Notes: generated from the sequence alone by a model not told the origin. Positions 45,856 to 55,822 are shown, counted from the first letter of the stretch. The stretch is DNA of 64,000 nucleotides from Tetraselmis striata (GCA_006384855.1 VCJN01001402.1:1-64000), one strand, 5' to 3'. Translations and numbers: made by a program.

Positions 45856-47481
45856 TCATGAAGGAGGCACTGGGAAGGCCACCGCTGCGGAGTCCTGTTG
45901 GACTTGGAAGTGGCGGAGGGGGGCGATGTGTCCAAAGAAGAACCACGCGCCAGGAGAAGGAAGAACGTTGGGGTCGATGTAGTCCAGAACGACATCAGAG
46001 TTAGTGGCCCAACCGCCTTGGTAGCGGATGTGGGACAGTGGCGTTCCAATGGCGTTTGCTGCAGAGGCTGCGCCCTTGCGTAGACTGTGTGAAGTCCAGG
46101 AAGTGCCAGCAGGGGGGGCAGCGTTGACTAGGTTGACTGCTGTAGACAACCAGTCTGACATCGTAGCCGCAGTCCAAGGTTTCGACTGCTCAGCCACATT
46201 GACAGCCCAGAAGTTGGAGGTAGCCAAGCCAACAGTAACCAGAGGGACAGACTGGACGTTGTCGATGAAGTAGCGCAAGAGACGTGCTACTCGAGGGTGC
46301 TCGGACACTGGAAGGAGAAGTACGCGCAGGTCGTCAGGTCCCCGCCGGCCGGCGCGACCCTTCTCGCGGTAGATCTGCAAGGTGATGTTGTAGGTGTCGA
46401 CATGCACATCTTGCACTCGACAGGAGACGCCAGTAAGGCCCCTGGCAAAGAACAAGAAGTTGACAACCGAGGCCAAGAGGGCTCGGTAGTCGAGGTGGGA
46501 CTCTGGGTAAGGAGCAGACACAATTAGCTCGGCCTTTGAGACGAAGCGGTAAGCTACATCCGCAGGCAGAGGGACACGCAAAGGGGCAGCGTCCAGTCGA
46601 CGCTGACGTAACATTAACCCACGTCTTGCCGAAGTGAGGTGTAGGCTGTCCTTGGCGATCGGGACGAGGTTGTGCAGCTCGAAGAAGGTGTTGATGGCAG
46701 ACAGATAGGGCTGCAGCGACTTAGCTGCGATATGCCCTCGCTCCCCGATCCAGGCAACGTACCGAACAACAGTAGCAGTAGTCGCCTCTAGCGGGCTGAT
46801 GTTCTCGGAGTCGTGACAGAACTCAGCGAACTGAGCCAACCTGCCGGCGTAGCTCTTGAGGGTCTGAGCGCTGAGGGAGCTGGAGAGCAGGTCGAGCGTC
46901 CGCTGGCCTAGCTCGTCTGAGCCGAACGCGTCCTGTAGTCGGGATCGCAGTGACGCAGCCCACGGAGCGACAGCTGCGGGCTCGTCGATTACGTAAGTGC
47001 GTCGTTTTACTGACAGAGTGCCACCGGCACGGCTACTGTTTGCAAAGTACTCGGCAGCAGCGGTTAGGTTCCCGGCGGTTGGCCGGTAGTTGCTGGACGG
47101 GTTTGCAGTAGCTCCAGTACGGGTTTGCGGGGCTAGGTTCAGGTAGGAGGGCCGCCCCGCGCACCCTTCGCGCTCATAGCGCATGTCCCGTGCGTAACGT
47201 ACACGCGCGAAACTTGGTCGTTGCGAACCGGTTGTAACTCGTAGTGTAACAACCGACGAACGCAGATATGGGGTTGTAAGAAAGGCGGATGGTTGAGCCG
47301 CCATGTGCAGGTGTGCGGATGGTTGAGCCGCACTCGGCTGTAGCTGTAAGAAGCGCCGCACCGAGGAAGGTCTAAATGAAGTCTGTAAGGTGGGGGGGTC
47401 AGGTCCTGACACAGGGCGCTCATCCCGCCGTTGAGCTGCAAGGGTGCGTCTTGCGGCGGTCACCGAAAGGTGGCCTCGCAA
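45856..47481 (-). CDS. Tyrosine recombinase of YR retroelement, about 541 aa
   Basis: Catalyses integration of the element by site-specific-type recombination, without target duplication. The N-terminal about 160 residues are low-complexity, Arg/Ser/Pro-rich. A core-binding domain follows (residues about 210-310: LDLLSSSLSAQTLKSYAGRL, YVAWIGERGHIAAKSLQPYL), then the catalytic domain with the first Arg in FFARGLTGVSCR, the HxxR box in HSLRKGAASAA, YQGGW, and the nucleophile Tyr in VLDYIDP near the C terminus. All four classic catalytic positions are visible. Spacing and the HSLRKGA box match DIRS/Ngaro/Crypton-type recombinases. The N-terminal start is uncertain. Confidence 0.85.
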   Translation of the reverse strand: MRGHLSVTAARRTLAAQRRDERPVSGPDPPTLQTSFRPSSVRRFLQLQPSAAQPSAHLHMAAQPSAFLTTPYLRSSVVTLRVTTGSQRPSFARVRYARDMRYEREGCAGRPSYLNLAPQTRTGATANPSSNYRPTAGNLTAAAEYFANSSRAGGTLSVKRRTYVIDEPAAVAPWAASLRSRLQDAFGSDELGQRTLDLLSSSLSAQTLKSYAGRLAQFAEFCHDSENISPLEATTATVVRYVAWIGERGHIAAKSLQPYLSAINTFFELHNLVPIAKDSLHLTSARRGLMLRQRRLDAAPLRVPLPADVAYRFVSKAELIVSAPYPESHLDYRALLASVVNFLFFARGLTGVSCRVQDVHVDTYNITLQIYREKGRAGRRGPDDLRVLLLPVSEHPRVARLLRYFIDNVQSVPLVTVGLATSNFWAVNVAEQSKPWTAATMSDWLSTAVNLVNAAPPAGTSWTSHSLRKGAASAANAIGTPLSHIRYQGGWATNSDVVLDYIDPNVLPSPGAWFFFGHIAPLRHFQVQQDSAAVAFPVPPS

Positions 47482-47517
47482 GGCTCCTGCAGCTCCGACG
47501 AACGGCGCCCCACACCG

Positions 47518-48426
47518 TCACTCGTGCTCACCTTCGCGGCCACGTCCACGTCCGCCGCCACGTCCTCGCCCACGTCCGCGACCTGCAGCTGCAGCCGCCA
47601 CTCGAGAAGTAGCGGTCGCCTTGGCGCTGCTGGCAACGGTCGCCTCGAAGACACGACGCTCGTAGTCCCGCATGAGGTCCCCAAAGATCGCGGAACCCAG
47701 ATGCTCCGAAGCAGGCTGAAAATGCTGGGCTCGCAGCACATCCAGAACACCTTGGTCACCGTGCACACGCTCGATCTCATTGAGCTTCCGTAGGAAGGCC
47801 AAACGAAACCGAAACGCCTTGTCGATGGCCTCGGCGTGGTTCCGGGCTCTCGCGAGGTAGGGGGTGAAGTCCTGGTTGTTGGAAGGGACGTAGGGCAGTA
47901 GCTCGTCGAGCGCCACGAAAAGGGCGGCCATGTGGGCCCCGAAGCACGACATCCACAAGTACTCCTCATGGGCCGGCAGACGCCGGTCATCATGCTTGAG
48001 GTACTCGTTCGTTAGGTCGGTGCCCAAAGGGAAAAGTCCAGGCACTCGGCTGACCGGTCGAACGGCCTCGTAACCAGACTCTGCTCTCTGCAGTAGCTCT
48101 GGCACCGCGAGGTAATCATCCTCGGCACTCACGGATTTTGCTCCGACACGGCCGCTTTGGGCTAGCTCTAGCAAGTCGGGGCGCTCTGCGGCTCCCCCGC
48201 TGCCTGTCGGCTGTCTCGCGAAGCGCTGCCCTGAGCCGGAGCCATGTGCCCCTTCTCCATCAACAACGCGATCACGAGCCGTCAATTGTGCCACAGCTGT
48301 AGCCAGCTCTCGCAGTAATGAAGACTGGGCCCTCATATCTGCGTTCAGCGACTGCAACGTCGGCTCAGCGACGGGTTCTTCTCCATTTGACATAGTAACG
48401 CACGGACGTACGGACGAGAATATCAC
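47518..48426 (-). CDS. Gag-like protein of YR retroelement, about 302 aa
   Basis: Orthologous to 33934-34821 and better preserved. An N-terminal helix (LQSLNADMRAQSSLLREL) precedes a linker, a conserved domain with LWMSCFGAHMAALFVALDEL and AFRFRLAFLRKLNEIERVHG, and an RG-rich basic tail. A second Met 36 nt downstream (MSNGEEPVAEP) is a plausible true start. Gag role inferred from position, basic tail and lack of any enzymatic motif. Confidence 0.65.
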   Translation of the reverse strand: MIFSSVRPCVTMSNGEEPVAEPTLQSLNADMRAQSSLLRELATAVAQLTARDRVVDGEGAHGSGSGQRFARQPTGSGGAAERPDLLELAQSGRVGAKSVSAEDDYLAVPELLQRAESGYEAVRPVSRVPGLFPLGTDLTNEYLKHDDRRLPAHEEYLWMSCFGAHMAALFVALDELLPYVPSNNQDFTPYLARARNHAEAIDKAFRFRLAFLRKLNEIERVHGDQGVLDVLRAQHFQPASEHLGSAIFGDLMRDYERRVFEATVASSAKATATSRVAAAAAGRGRGRGRGGGRGRGREGEHE

Positions 48427-48692
48427 ACTCGGGTGGCGAGCCGGGTGTGGTCTTGAACAACCTGGGGTGACCTTGCTCGCAACGGGTTACGACACAGTTT
48501 TTACATCGCTGCGTGGAACGCAGCGAAAACTGGAAGATGGCAGGCTCAGCTGTTCTGGCTGCTTTTATGTCTACTCGTGCTGCACCCAACAAGGGCGCAA
48601 CAACAGTTACTAGTTCCCGTACCACTGCGCAGCACTTGTAGCTGAAAAGCGGTTAGGTCAAGGATGGAAACCCCATAAACTAGTTTAGATCA

Positions 48693-48960
48693 TACTACCC
48701 GGTACTACACGGACAACCTTGTACCTTATACGTCAGTGCCATGTAACAATTTACCGGGCTAGTACGACTACCAGAATGATGACAAAAAGGATTTATCGCC
48801 CGCCGGCAATAACGCCGGATGTACTCGCACGTAACTGGATGGACGTGCCGCCACCAGCAGCAGCCTTCACGGATAAATAATTGTCGCTAGTAGTAGTGCT
48901 TCGTCACCCGTATGTCACATCTGAATCTCACAGTGGTACGCGTTCCTTTCTTGGACGGGC
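48693..48960. other. Spacer between two YR-class elements
   Basis: No gene recognised. 48914-48939 is an exact reverse complement of 37610-37635 and may belong to the 5' part of the following element or to an older shared repeat. Confidence 0.4.
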
Positions 48961-51168
48961 TTGCCCCACCTTTTTTTCATCAGGGGATGTCAATGAGGGA
49001 TGCTACTCCGGCCCAAGTTGAGTTATAATGGACGGTGAACTGGCTCGCTTCCCGGCCGTTGGGGCATGGGAGCGAGACTATAGCGCAAAATGGGTGTCCC
49101 GGCTGTTCTTGGTTCCTAAACCTAGAACCAACAAATGGAGGCTCATCATTGACCTTCGCCCCTTTACCGTTATTGCGAGACGCGCGATCTTTCGTTCGAG
49201 ACGCTTTCGCATTTGCGCAATCTGGCGCCTCTTGGGGACTACATGTTGCGGATGGACATGCATGATGGGTTTTACGCGGTTGGAATCGCCCTTGAGGACA
49301 GGGACTTTTTCACTGTCACTTACCGCCGGCACTTTGTACCGAGTGGCTGGCCTTCCCATGGGCTGGTCTTTGTCCCCCTACTACTTCTGCCAATTCACCA
49401 ACGTCCTCACTAGGGCATTGCGTCGTAATCCGGTTGAAGCAGACGGCACACCTATTCCCCGGCGCCGATTTGGCCTACGCATGCATGTTGCCCTACATGG
49501 ACGATTTCCTGTTTCTAGCTCGGACTCGGGCTGAGGCCATCTGGCAACGCGACTACATCAAACGCCACCTCTCGGGATTTGGTCTATTGCGCAACCCCAA
49601 CAAGGGCGTGTGGGAGCCCGCCCAGAAGCTTGTGCACCTGGGGTTAGAAATTGACACATCGGGGTCGTCTACTCTTCGTGCGCCCGTTGAGAAACTCGCT
49701 GGCATTGTTCGGGCGGCAAAACGCCTAATCCAACGAGCAAAACGCACTCGTAGGTTGTTGCCTGCTCGCGAGTTGGCCGCTCTCGCAAGGAAATGTCAGT
49801 TTCTCTACTTGGACATCACCCCTGCCCGTTTCTACCTCCCTGAGCTGCATGATGTGCTCAAGACGCGCGACTCTTGGTCCGGGCGCGTCAAGCTCACCCG
49901 CCAGCTCGAACGTGATCTGCAATGGTGGGTGGGCGTGCCCACCCAACACAACGGCCGCCCCATTAACCGCCCCGTCGAAACTGGTTACCTACACGTCGAC
50001 ATTTCGTCGTACGATTGGGGTGCCGTTCTGAACGAACACCACGAGGCTCAGGGTTTTTGGTACGACGATGACCGCACTGTACACATTACCTTGAAAGAGG
50101 TCACAGCCGTCCGCTTGGCTATTGAGTCCTTCCTCCCCATGCTCCGTAACCGTCACATCCGCTTGTACGTGGATAGGCAAGCGGTTGTCGGCGTCCTCAC
50201 CCACATTACCTCTCGCTCTCCACCTACGCCTCATGGCTGAGCTAAGCAAAATATGGTGCCTCATGGACACGCACGGCAATACCCTTTCCGTGGGCTCTAT
50301 CCGTTATGCGACGAATATCTGGGTTGACCGCCTTAGTCGCGAGGTTGGATGCGACGACTTGCAGTTCAACCCTCGTCGATTCGCCTCGCTCACTGCTAAG
50401 TGGGGCGCCTGCACCATAGACCGCTTCGCGACGTCTGAAAACGCCCTCCTACCCCGCTACAACGTCCGTTGGCGGGACCCGCGGTGCGAGGCCGTCGGCG
50501 CCATGCGCCTCTCCGACGTTGCATCGCGTTGCCAACGTAACTGGCGTAACCCCGCCTTATCGGGGGCCTCATCGGCATGGAACCCCTTTGTCTCCAAACT
50601 AGAGTCCAGCGGTGCCCCAGTCATGGTCATTGTTCCCTACTGGCCTGACAAAGCTTGGTACTAGTTCCTCTCGGAGATGTGCTCCGACATGCGCTCCTGG
50701 AAGCCGCGCCACGACCTCTTCATTCATGGCCGTACTGGCGACCGCTTTCCGGTAGTGGGTGCACCCCGCTGGCCTGTCGTCGCCTTCAAAATTTCCGCCC
50801 GTGCTCCCTGCCCGTGGCCTGCTGCGCCAGGCATTCTCTAGTCGGCAAACCAAAAGTTCCTTATGAAATGTTCTAAACTAGTTTATGTTAATTCTCCACC
50901 TGTACGAGATAGCCCTGGCGTTGTGCCCGTAGCGCGTGTGTGCGAGCGCATGATTGCGGGGGCGGGTCAGGGCCACCACCTGCCATCACGGCGGACCGAC
51001 TGGTCACTCTCCTTTGCCGTGGCACGCTCCATGCATCGAGCGCACCACAGCCCCCCCCCCCCCCCCCCCCCCACTGGCCATGGGATTGTTTGCCTACAAT
51101 TTTTTGATTATCACAAAATGTAACCAGACCTGGCATTCTTCGGCAAACCAGACGTTTCTTGTGAAATG
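48961..51168 (+). mobile_element. 3' part of a DIRS/PAT-like retrotransposon with RT, RNase H and Dam-like domain; broken
   Basis: Parts in order: reverse transcriptase (about 49030-49650; WVSRLFLVPKP, KWRLIIDLRPF, LRMDMHDGFYAVGI, and the catalytic MDD in LPYMDDFLFLA), RNase H-like region (about 49650-50330; HVDISSYDWGAVL), Dam-like methyltransferase domain (about 50380-50664; ACTIDRFATSENALLPRYN, ending MVIVPYWPDKAWY), B1 (50841-50870), A2 (from 50870 to about 51050) and B2 (51139-51168; TCGGCAAACCAGACG...GAAATG against TCGGCAAACCAAAAG...GAAATG in B1). B1-A2-B2 proves the split-direct-repeat layout. Gag, recombinase and A1 are not recognised here, so the 5' part is missing. A few breaks are present. 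Different family from the 3.2-kb elements, with an unrelated A-repeat body. Confidence 0.85.
50870..51050 (+). repeat. A2 repeat of DIRS/PAT-like element
   Basis: Starts at the palindrome TAAACTAGTTTA (50874-50885) and shares its body with the solo copy at 36753-36950. A C run (about 51052-51072) occupies the place where the solo copy has its hairpin. Confidence 0.8.
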
Positions 51169-53280
51169 CAGACTGCAGTGCGGTAGTTTATGACTGAAGG
51201 CTTCGGTCACTAAAGGCTGCAGTGCAATACTTACTGAAGCCCAATCCTGGTTCAGAGTCGATGTCATGGTGTTGGGCACCGGGACATGGTGAGTCACGGG
51301 GTAGGTTCTCGCGGCCATGGCGCGGAAGTTTTGCGGGCAGTGACGTTGCGCCTGGTGGTTGCCGTGGTGATTGTCATGAAGATAAGTGGGCCGCCGAGAC
51401 GTCATGAAGATAAGATAACGGAGTGGGCCGCCGGGATGGGGCTGCATTTTCCGTGACGATGTGGTGACTGAGGTTGAAGTTTGGGTCATTGATGCTGTCG
51501 ATGGGGGGGAGGGGGGGGGGGTTCATCAACGAGGCGTTGACTATTGCTGGCATGTGTTTTGGCAATGCACTTGTTGAGGGAGTATCCGGGGCGGTCGCAG
51601 CGAACTCATACATGCATGTCCGGCCATGGGTTGAGTGGATCCTTCGGTGGGTGTGGGAGTCGATGGGTGGGGTGACTGACATGTGGCACCGCGCTAATGG
51701 CGGCGGCGGGTCTTGGCCCCATTATTGTCTTGCTGGCGGTGATGACCATAGTCTAGTTGCGATTGGGGGGGAGTCCACGATGCCGTCATAGAGTGGCTGA
51801 AGGCATAAGATGAGGTAGATGATGAAGCTCGTTCATGCTCCTCCAGCTGTGCTCATATTGTTCGTGTATTAGTCGGTGTATGCATCTAATGTACATGGCG
51901 GCCGACTCTAACTGTTCCCAGCCGGCTTGTATCTCCCGCTCCAACGCAGTGCGCTCATCGCCGTCCAACTCTTCACAACACTTCCCGCGGTAACCCGTAC
52001 GGCATTTCGCGATCCGAATACGGTACGAATAATCCTTCCGCGCTCGGCGCGCCCCTGCGCCACGGAATCCGCGTCGCGCCGCCCGAAGTACCCGCCCGGC
52101 ATTGCGGGCGGCGAATCATGCATCCACCGGCACACCCTCATCCAGCCCGCCAGCTCCCGCCCACCCCGTAGCCCTACCTCCTGCCCCCTTATTCGAGGAC
52201 ACATGGCGATCATGGCTGGCTCGGGCGCGCGTCGTGTATGTCCCGGGATGGCGGCTAAGAGGTCAACCTTGCAACTGATGCCACCCGATTTACCACCCCA
52301 TCAGGGATTCGCGTTTTGCTGACACCATACGCATGCTTAGCCAAACCGCTCGGATATAAAGGCGGCTTAGTTAGAATAGAAGGCATAAACAGCGTACGTT
52401 TTTCCCTAACTCGTCCGACCGAGCCGGTGCCGCGCCATCGGTGCGAAGTTTATGGTTGGGCGGCGCTTAGATCGGCTGCTGCGGGGTCGCCATGGAGCTC
52501 CCGCAACACGCCGCCGGCGCGGCCGCAGCGGTCGCGACCCGCACGCCATCGCCGCATAAATAGGTGCTTCTGGCGCTTTGGGCGGTCGCGGTGTCGGTGG
52601 TTGACAGTCGTGGGCTTGCTAGAGGCTAGAGCATGGGCATTGGGCCGCGCGATGTACGCGTCGTATTGCCGCAGGTGCACACTGTACCAACGGCGCGAAC
52701 CGCATATCGGATCTTAAATTCGGGGAGTTTTCGCAATATCGGTTGCCGCAAGAAGTGTTGTGTTGAAGTTTGCTCAGTAGCACTTGCCATGCTTGGTACC
52801 CAGGCGGGCACTTGGATGTGGGCGAGATGCCATGATGAACTATGGCTCTCGCAAGCTAATGGTGCTATATTGTTTGGTGCAAGGCTGCGAGCACAAGGAA
52901 GTTATTCTGCCCGTGTGCATAGTCTTTGCCACTGAATGTGTGCATGAGGGCGCCGCTTTCTAGCGAAGTGATGATGGACTTGATATTGTAGTCTCTGGTG
53001 TGAACGCCATTGCGCCGCCATGGTGGTGCCAGGGACGCATCTTGGGGATGGGCTTGCTGGTTCGTGTGGCAATGTTGTCATCCTGGCTACCAGTGGAATC
53101 GTAGGCAAAGTTGTCCGAGTCGACATCTGGCTCTAGAGGTGAGGGTAGACGTGTTCGCGAGCCATTTGGGCTAATCATTGGGCGATGGGTTTATGAAGCA
53201 CAGTAGTGGTGTTGGTGCTGTCTTCAACCATGGTGCGTTGGTGTGGATGTCGTTGTGTGTGCGTGTGTGCATATGCGTGC

Positions 53281-53327
<47 letters not shown>

Positions 53328-53794
53328 TTTTTTAGAAGTTTTAGTCATGGATGTGAGCAGTCGTCGGGCGGGTGGGCGGCATGAATGAGTGACGACTGTA
53401 GTGAGTTGTTGTTATATGCTCTCGGACGTGTTGGACGTGTTTCGCGTGTCCGCACGTCGTTCATGTCCGGTCCGCCCGAGCTGGCAACGAGTGCGAAATA
53501 TGGGGAGAGCAGGGAAATATCCAGACACGGAGGATGCAACGATCGGAAGTCGCCATCGACTATCGACAAAGCTAGAACGGATGTGTCAACTGTTCACAAT
53601 ATTAATTAATGCACGCGATAGGCGCGCGGGTTGTGAAAGGTGAGTGGCCTTTCGGCATTGCACCCGCATTGCGGATGGCCTTTCGGCAAGGCCTAGATAG
53701 GGTGGCTCAACATATATAGAGCATAATGTTCCGGGGGAGCCCGAGGGTTCTTCTAGCATCTGCATAGGGGGGAGATAGGGGAAGCAACGCTCAC
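51169..53794. other. No convincing gene; microsatellites and low-complexity frames
   Basis: A minus-strand 60-codon frame at 51968-51786 (MDGDERTALEREIQAGWEQL...) and a frame at 51682-51374 look mildly coding-like, with acidic/helical then Pro/Thr/His-rich composition, but no family is recognised and no splice model was found. 52000-53200 shows no clear signal. A TG/GC dinucleotide tract lies at 53279-53325. Confidence 0.35.
53279..53325. repeat. GC/GT dinucleotide microsatellite
   Basis: About 8 GC units followed by about 14 TG units, an alternating purine-pyrimidine tract with Z-DNA potential. Confidence 0.9.
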
Positions 53795-54325
53795 GGAGTT
53801 CCAGTAGGTGTCGGCATTTGTCTAGGTCCGTACTTAAGCCCGGTAGTCGCGTTATGCTTTCTGCCGCACGGCTGACGGAGTCGTAGCACCGTGGCCTAGC
53901 TCGGAACCTGAGAGAAATTACGCGGCACGTAACTGTACCCGGGCCGGTTAAGAGCTCAGCATTATTAGATCCCAGCAGGTACAGGTACCGGTGTGAATTG
54001 TGAAAGGGCAGTAACCGCAGCCTACAGATACCGGTACCATATATGGCATGTCCTCGGAGTTCCACAGAGTCCCAGGTGTTGGTGTCGGCATTTGTCGATC
54101 TGCTGGGTCCGTGCTTTAGCCCTGTAGTCATGCTTCCTGCCGCACGAAGTCATAGCACCGTGGCCTAGCTCGGAACCTGAGAGAAATTACGCGGCACCCG
54201 GGTATCTGTACCCGGGCCGGTTAAGAGCTCATCAGATCCCGGCAGGTACCGGTGTGAATTATAAAAAGGGCAGTAATCCACCTACAGATACCTGTGCCAT
54301 ATATGGCCCGTCCTCGGTGATCGAT
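53795..54325. repeat. Tandem duplication of about 260 bp upstream of the kinase gene
   Basis: The block GGTGTCGGCATTTGTC...GTAGCACCGTGGCCTAGCTC...GAGAGAAATTACGCGGCAC...CCGGGCCGGTTAAGAGCTCA...CTACAGATACC...CATATATGGC (about 53808-54052) is repeated at about 54083-54315 with small gaps and substitutions. Both copies hold several GGTACC/TACCGGTAC palindromes. No coding potential is seen. Confidence 0.8.
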
Positions 54326-54480
54326 GATTAGTACTTAGTACAGTATTAGCGGGTTCAGCGCAGAGGTCGGTACGACAGTACTGGTACTTATACCGCCATC
54401 TGTACGACTGACGTACTGTAGTAGTTGATGACACGCGCTTATCTTCCTTCGGCCTGAATTCCAACTCAATAGTCGCTAAT

Positions 54481-54493
54481 CTTATATACTGCC
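54481..54493 (+). promoter_or_regulatory. Possible TATA box of the protein kinase gene
   Basis: CTTATATACTGCC lies 265 nt before the chosen ATG, at the border between the AT-richer upstream DNA and a GC-rich leader. Plausible but unproven. Confidence 0.3.
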
Positions 54494-54745
54494 GTCCCCG
54501 GAACGCGGGAGACGCGATCGCGGTGCTGCAAGCCCTATCAGGCAGTCGGAGCCGTAGGGAGCGACAGCAGCCGAGCCCTCATCCTTTCGCCTCGCTCCAG
54601 GCATGTGCTGACCTTCGTGCAGAGGACGTTACCCGTTTCGGTGGGGTCAGAGCGGAGTATCGCTTCTCATACCGCTCCGTCGATCCGCGCAGCCGTCCGT
54701 AGTGGAGCGGATATATCCAGGGCAGTAATCATATCCCCGGGCGCC

Positions 54746-55822
54746 ATGCAGGAGGGGCCCAGCTCCAGCGGCGCCATGGACCCTTGCCTCCAGAGCTACA
54801 GCGCTGAGCGGGCGGGGGCTCTTGATGATAGTGCCCCGGGGAACCTTGAAGCCTGCTCCCGTGGTGCTCCTCCGGGCAGCCTGTCCGGTGTCAGCCAGAT
54901 CGTCACCATACAGCAGCTCCAGCAGCGCTACACTTTCGGGGAGAAGATTGGCGTCGGAGGCTACGCCGTGGTTAGGAAGGCCTTTGACATGCACACCGGG
55001 CAGTATGTGGCCATAAAGGTGGTAGACAGGGACCGATATCGGCCGGGGGACCTCAGTTTGGAGAGGGAGGTTGAAGTTCTGTGTATGCTGGACCACCCCA
55101 ACTGCGTGCGGATGCACGCGGTGCACTACACCGAATTGAATGTGTACATCATCATGGAGCTCTTCTCTGGCGGCGAGCTTCTGGACCGCATCACTGAGAA
55201 GGGCAACTACACGGAGCAGCTGGCGGCGCAGATGATCACGCAGATCCTGGAGGGCGTGGCGTATCTGCACTCACGGGGGATTGTGCACCGCGACCTCAAG
55301 CTCGAAAACCTTATCCTGGAGAACGACCGGGATGACTCGCCTGTCAAGATCGCGGACTTCGGGCTTGCCAAGCTCATGGAACCAGATTCATTGCTGAAAA
55401 CCATGTGCGGCTCGCCACAGTACGTCGCTCCGGAGATTTTGTCAGTGGGCGTGACGGTGGAGGAGTACACCCCCGCTGTGGACATGTGGAGCGTGGGCGT
55501 CATCCTGTTCATCCTGCTGTCTGGGTACTCCCCGTTTGACGATGACAACGACGTGGCCCTCTTTGACAAGATCAAGAAGGGCCTGTACGACATCGACGAC
55601 CCCGTCTGGGACGAGGTCACGGACGCCGCAAAAGACCTGGTGGGCAGGCTGCTGACCGTTGATGTCGGCAAGCGGCTGAGCGCACGAGAGGCCCTGAACC
55701 ACCCCTGGCTGAAGCTCGCAGGCAGCGGGGCTCCCGGGCATCCCTTGAGAGCTGCCCACAACGGGCTGCGAACAGGCGCAATGCGCATATCCAGCGGGGA
55801 TATGCAGCCCATGATGGAGTAG
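54746..55822 (+). CDS. CAMK-family serine/threonine protein kinase, about 358 aa, intronless
   Basis: A cytosolic signalling kinase of the calcium/calmodulin-dependent (CaMKI/DCLK-like) group by sequence. The kinase domain spans residues about 63-325: glycine loop IGVGGYAVV, VAIKVV lysine, LEREVEVLCMLDHPN helix, HRDLKLENLIL catalytic loop, DFGLAKLM, activation segment TMCGSPQYVAPEIL, VDMWSVGVILFILLSGYSPF, and the C-lobe end HPWLKL. The N-terminal about 60 residues are Ser/Gly/Ala-rich. The C-terminal tail of about 30 residues is short, and I see no EF hands and no clear calmodulin-binding helix, so calcium regulation is doubtful. The ATG at 54746 (GCGCCATGC) is the first in frame; the frame stays open upstream but without an ATG. 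It is the only host gene here without introns, which may indicate a retrocopy or simply a compact gene. Confidence 0.93.
   Translation: MQEGPSSSGAMDPCLQSYSAERAGALDDSAPGNLEACSRGAPPGSLSGVSQIVTIQQLQQRYTFGEKIGVGGYAVVRKAFDMHTGQYVAIKVVDRDRYRPGDLSLEREVEVLCMLDHPNCVRMHAVHYTELNVYIIMELFSGGELLDRITEKGNYTEQLAAQMITQILEGVAYLHSRGIVHRDLKLENLILENDRDDSPVKIADFGLAKLMEPDSLLKTMCGSPQYVAPEILSVGVTVEEYTPAVDMWSVGVILFILLSGYSPFDDDNDVALFDKIKKGLYDIDDPVWDEVTDAAKDLVGRLLTVDVGKRLSAREALNHPWLKLAGSGAPGHPLRAAHNGLRTGAMRISSGDMQPMME

Larger units (their letters stand above)
45472..48692 (-). mobile_element. 3.2-kb YR retroelement, best preserved copy, no reverse transcriptase
   Basis: A 3221-bp minus-strand element: A1 (48692-48508), gag-like gene (48426-47518), tyrosine recombinase gene (47481-45856), B1 (about 45800-45777), A2 (45776-45590), B2 (about 45497-45472). 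Both genes look whole. The split direct repeats A1...B1-A2-B2 are typical of PAT/TOC/kangaroo-type YR retrotransposons, but reverse transcriptase and RNase H are absent in this and in two other near full-length copies of the same size. So the short form is a real family and not a single deletion. No target duplication. Close similarity to the nested copy at 25195-35088 indicates recent activity. Confidence 0.92.

Noticed and set aside
54605-54745. Longer N terminus for the protein kinase
   Set aside because: The frame is open upstream but has no ATG there; the first in-frame ATG is at 54746.
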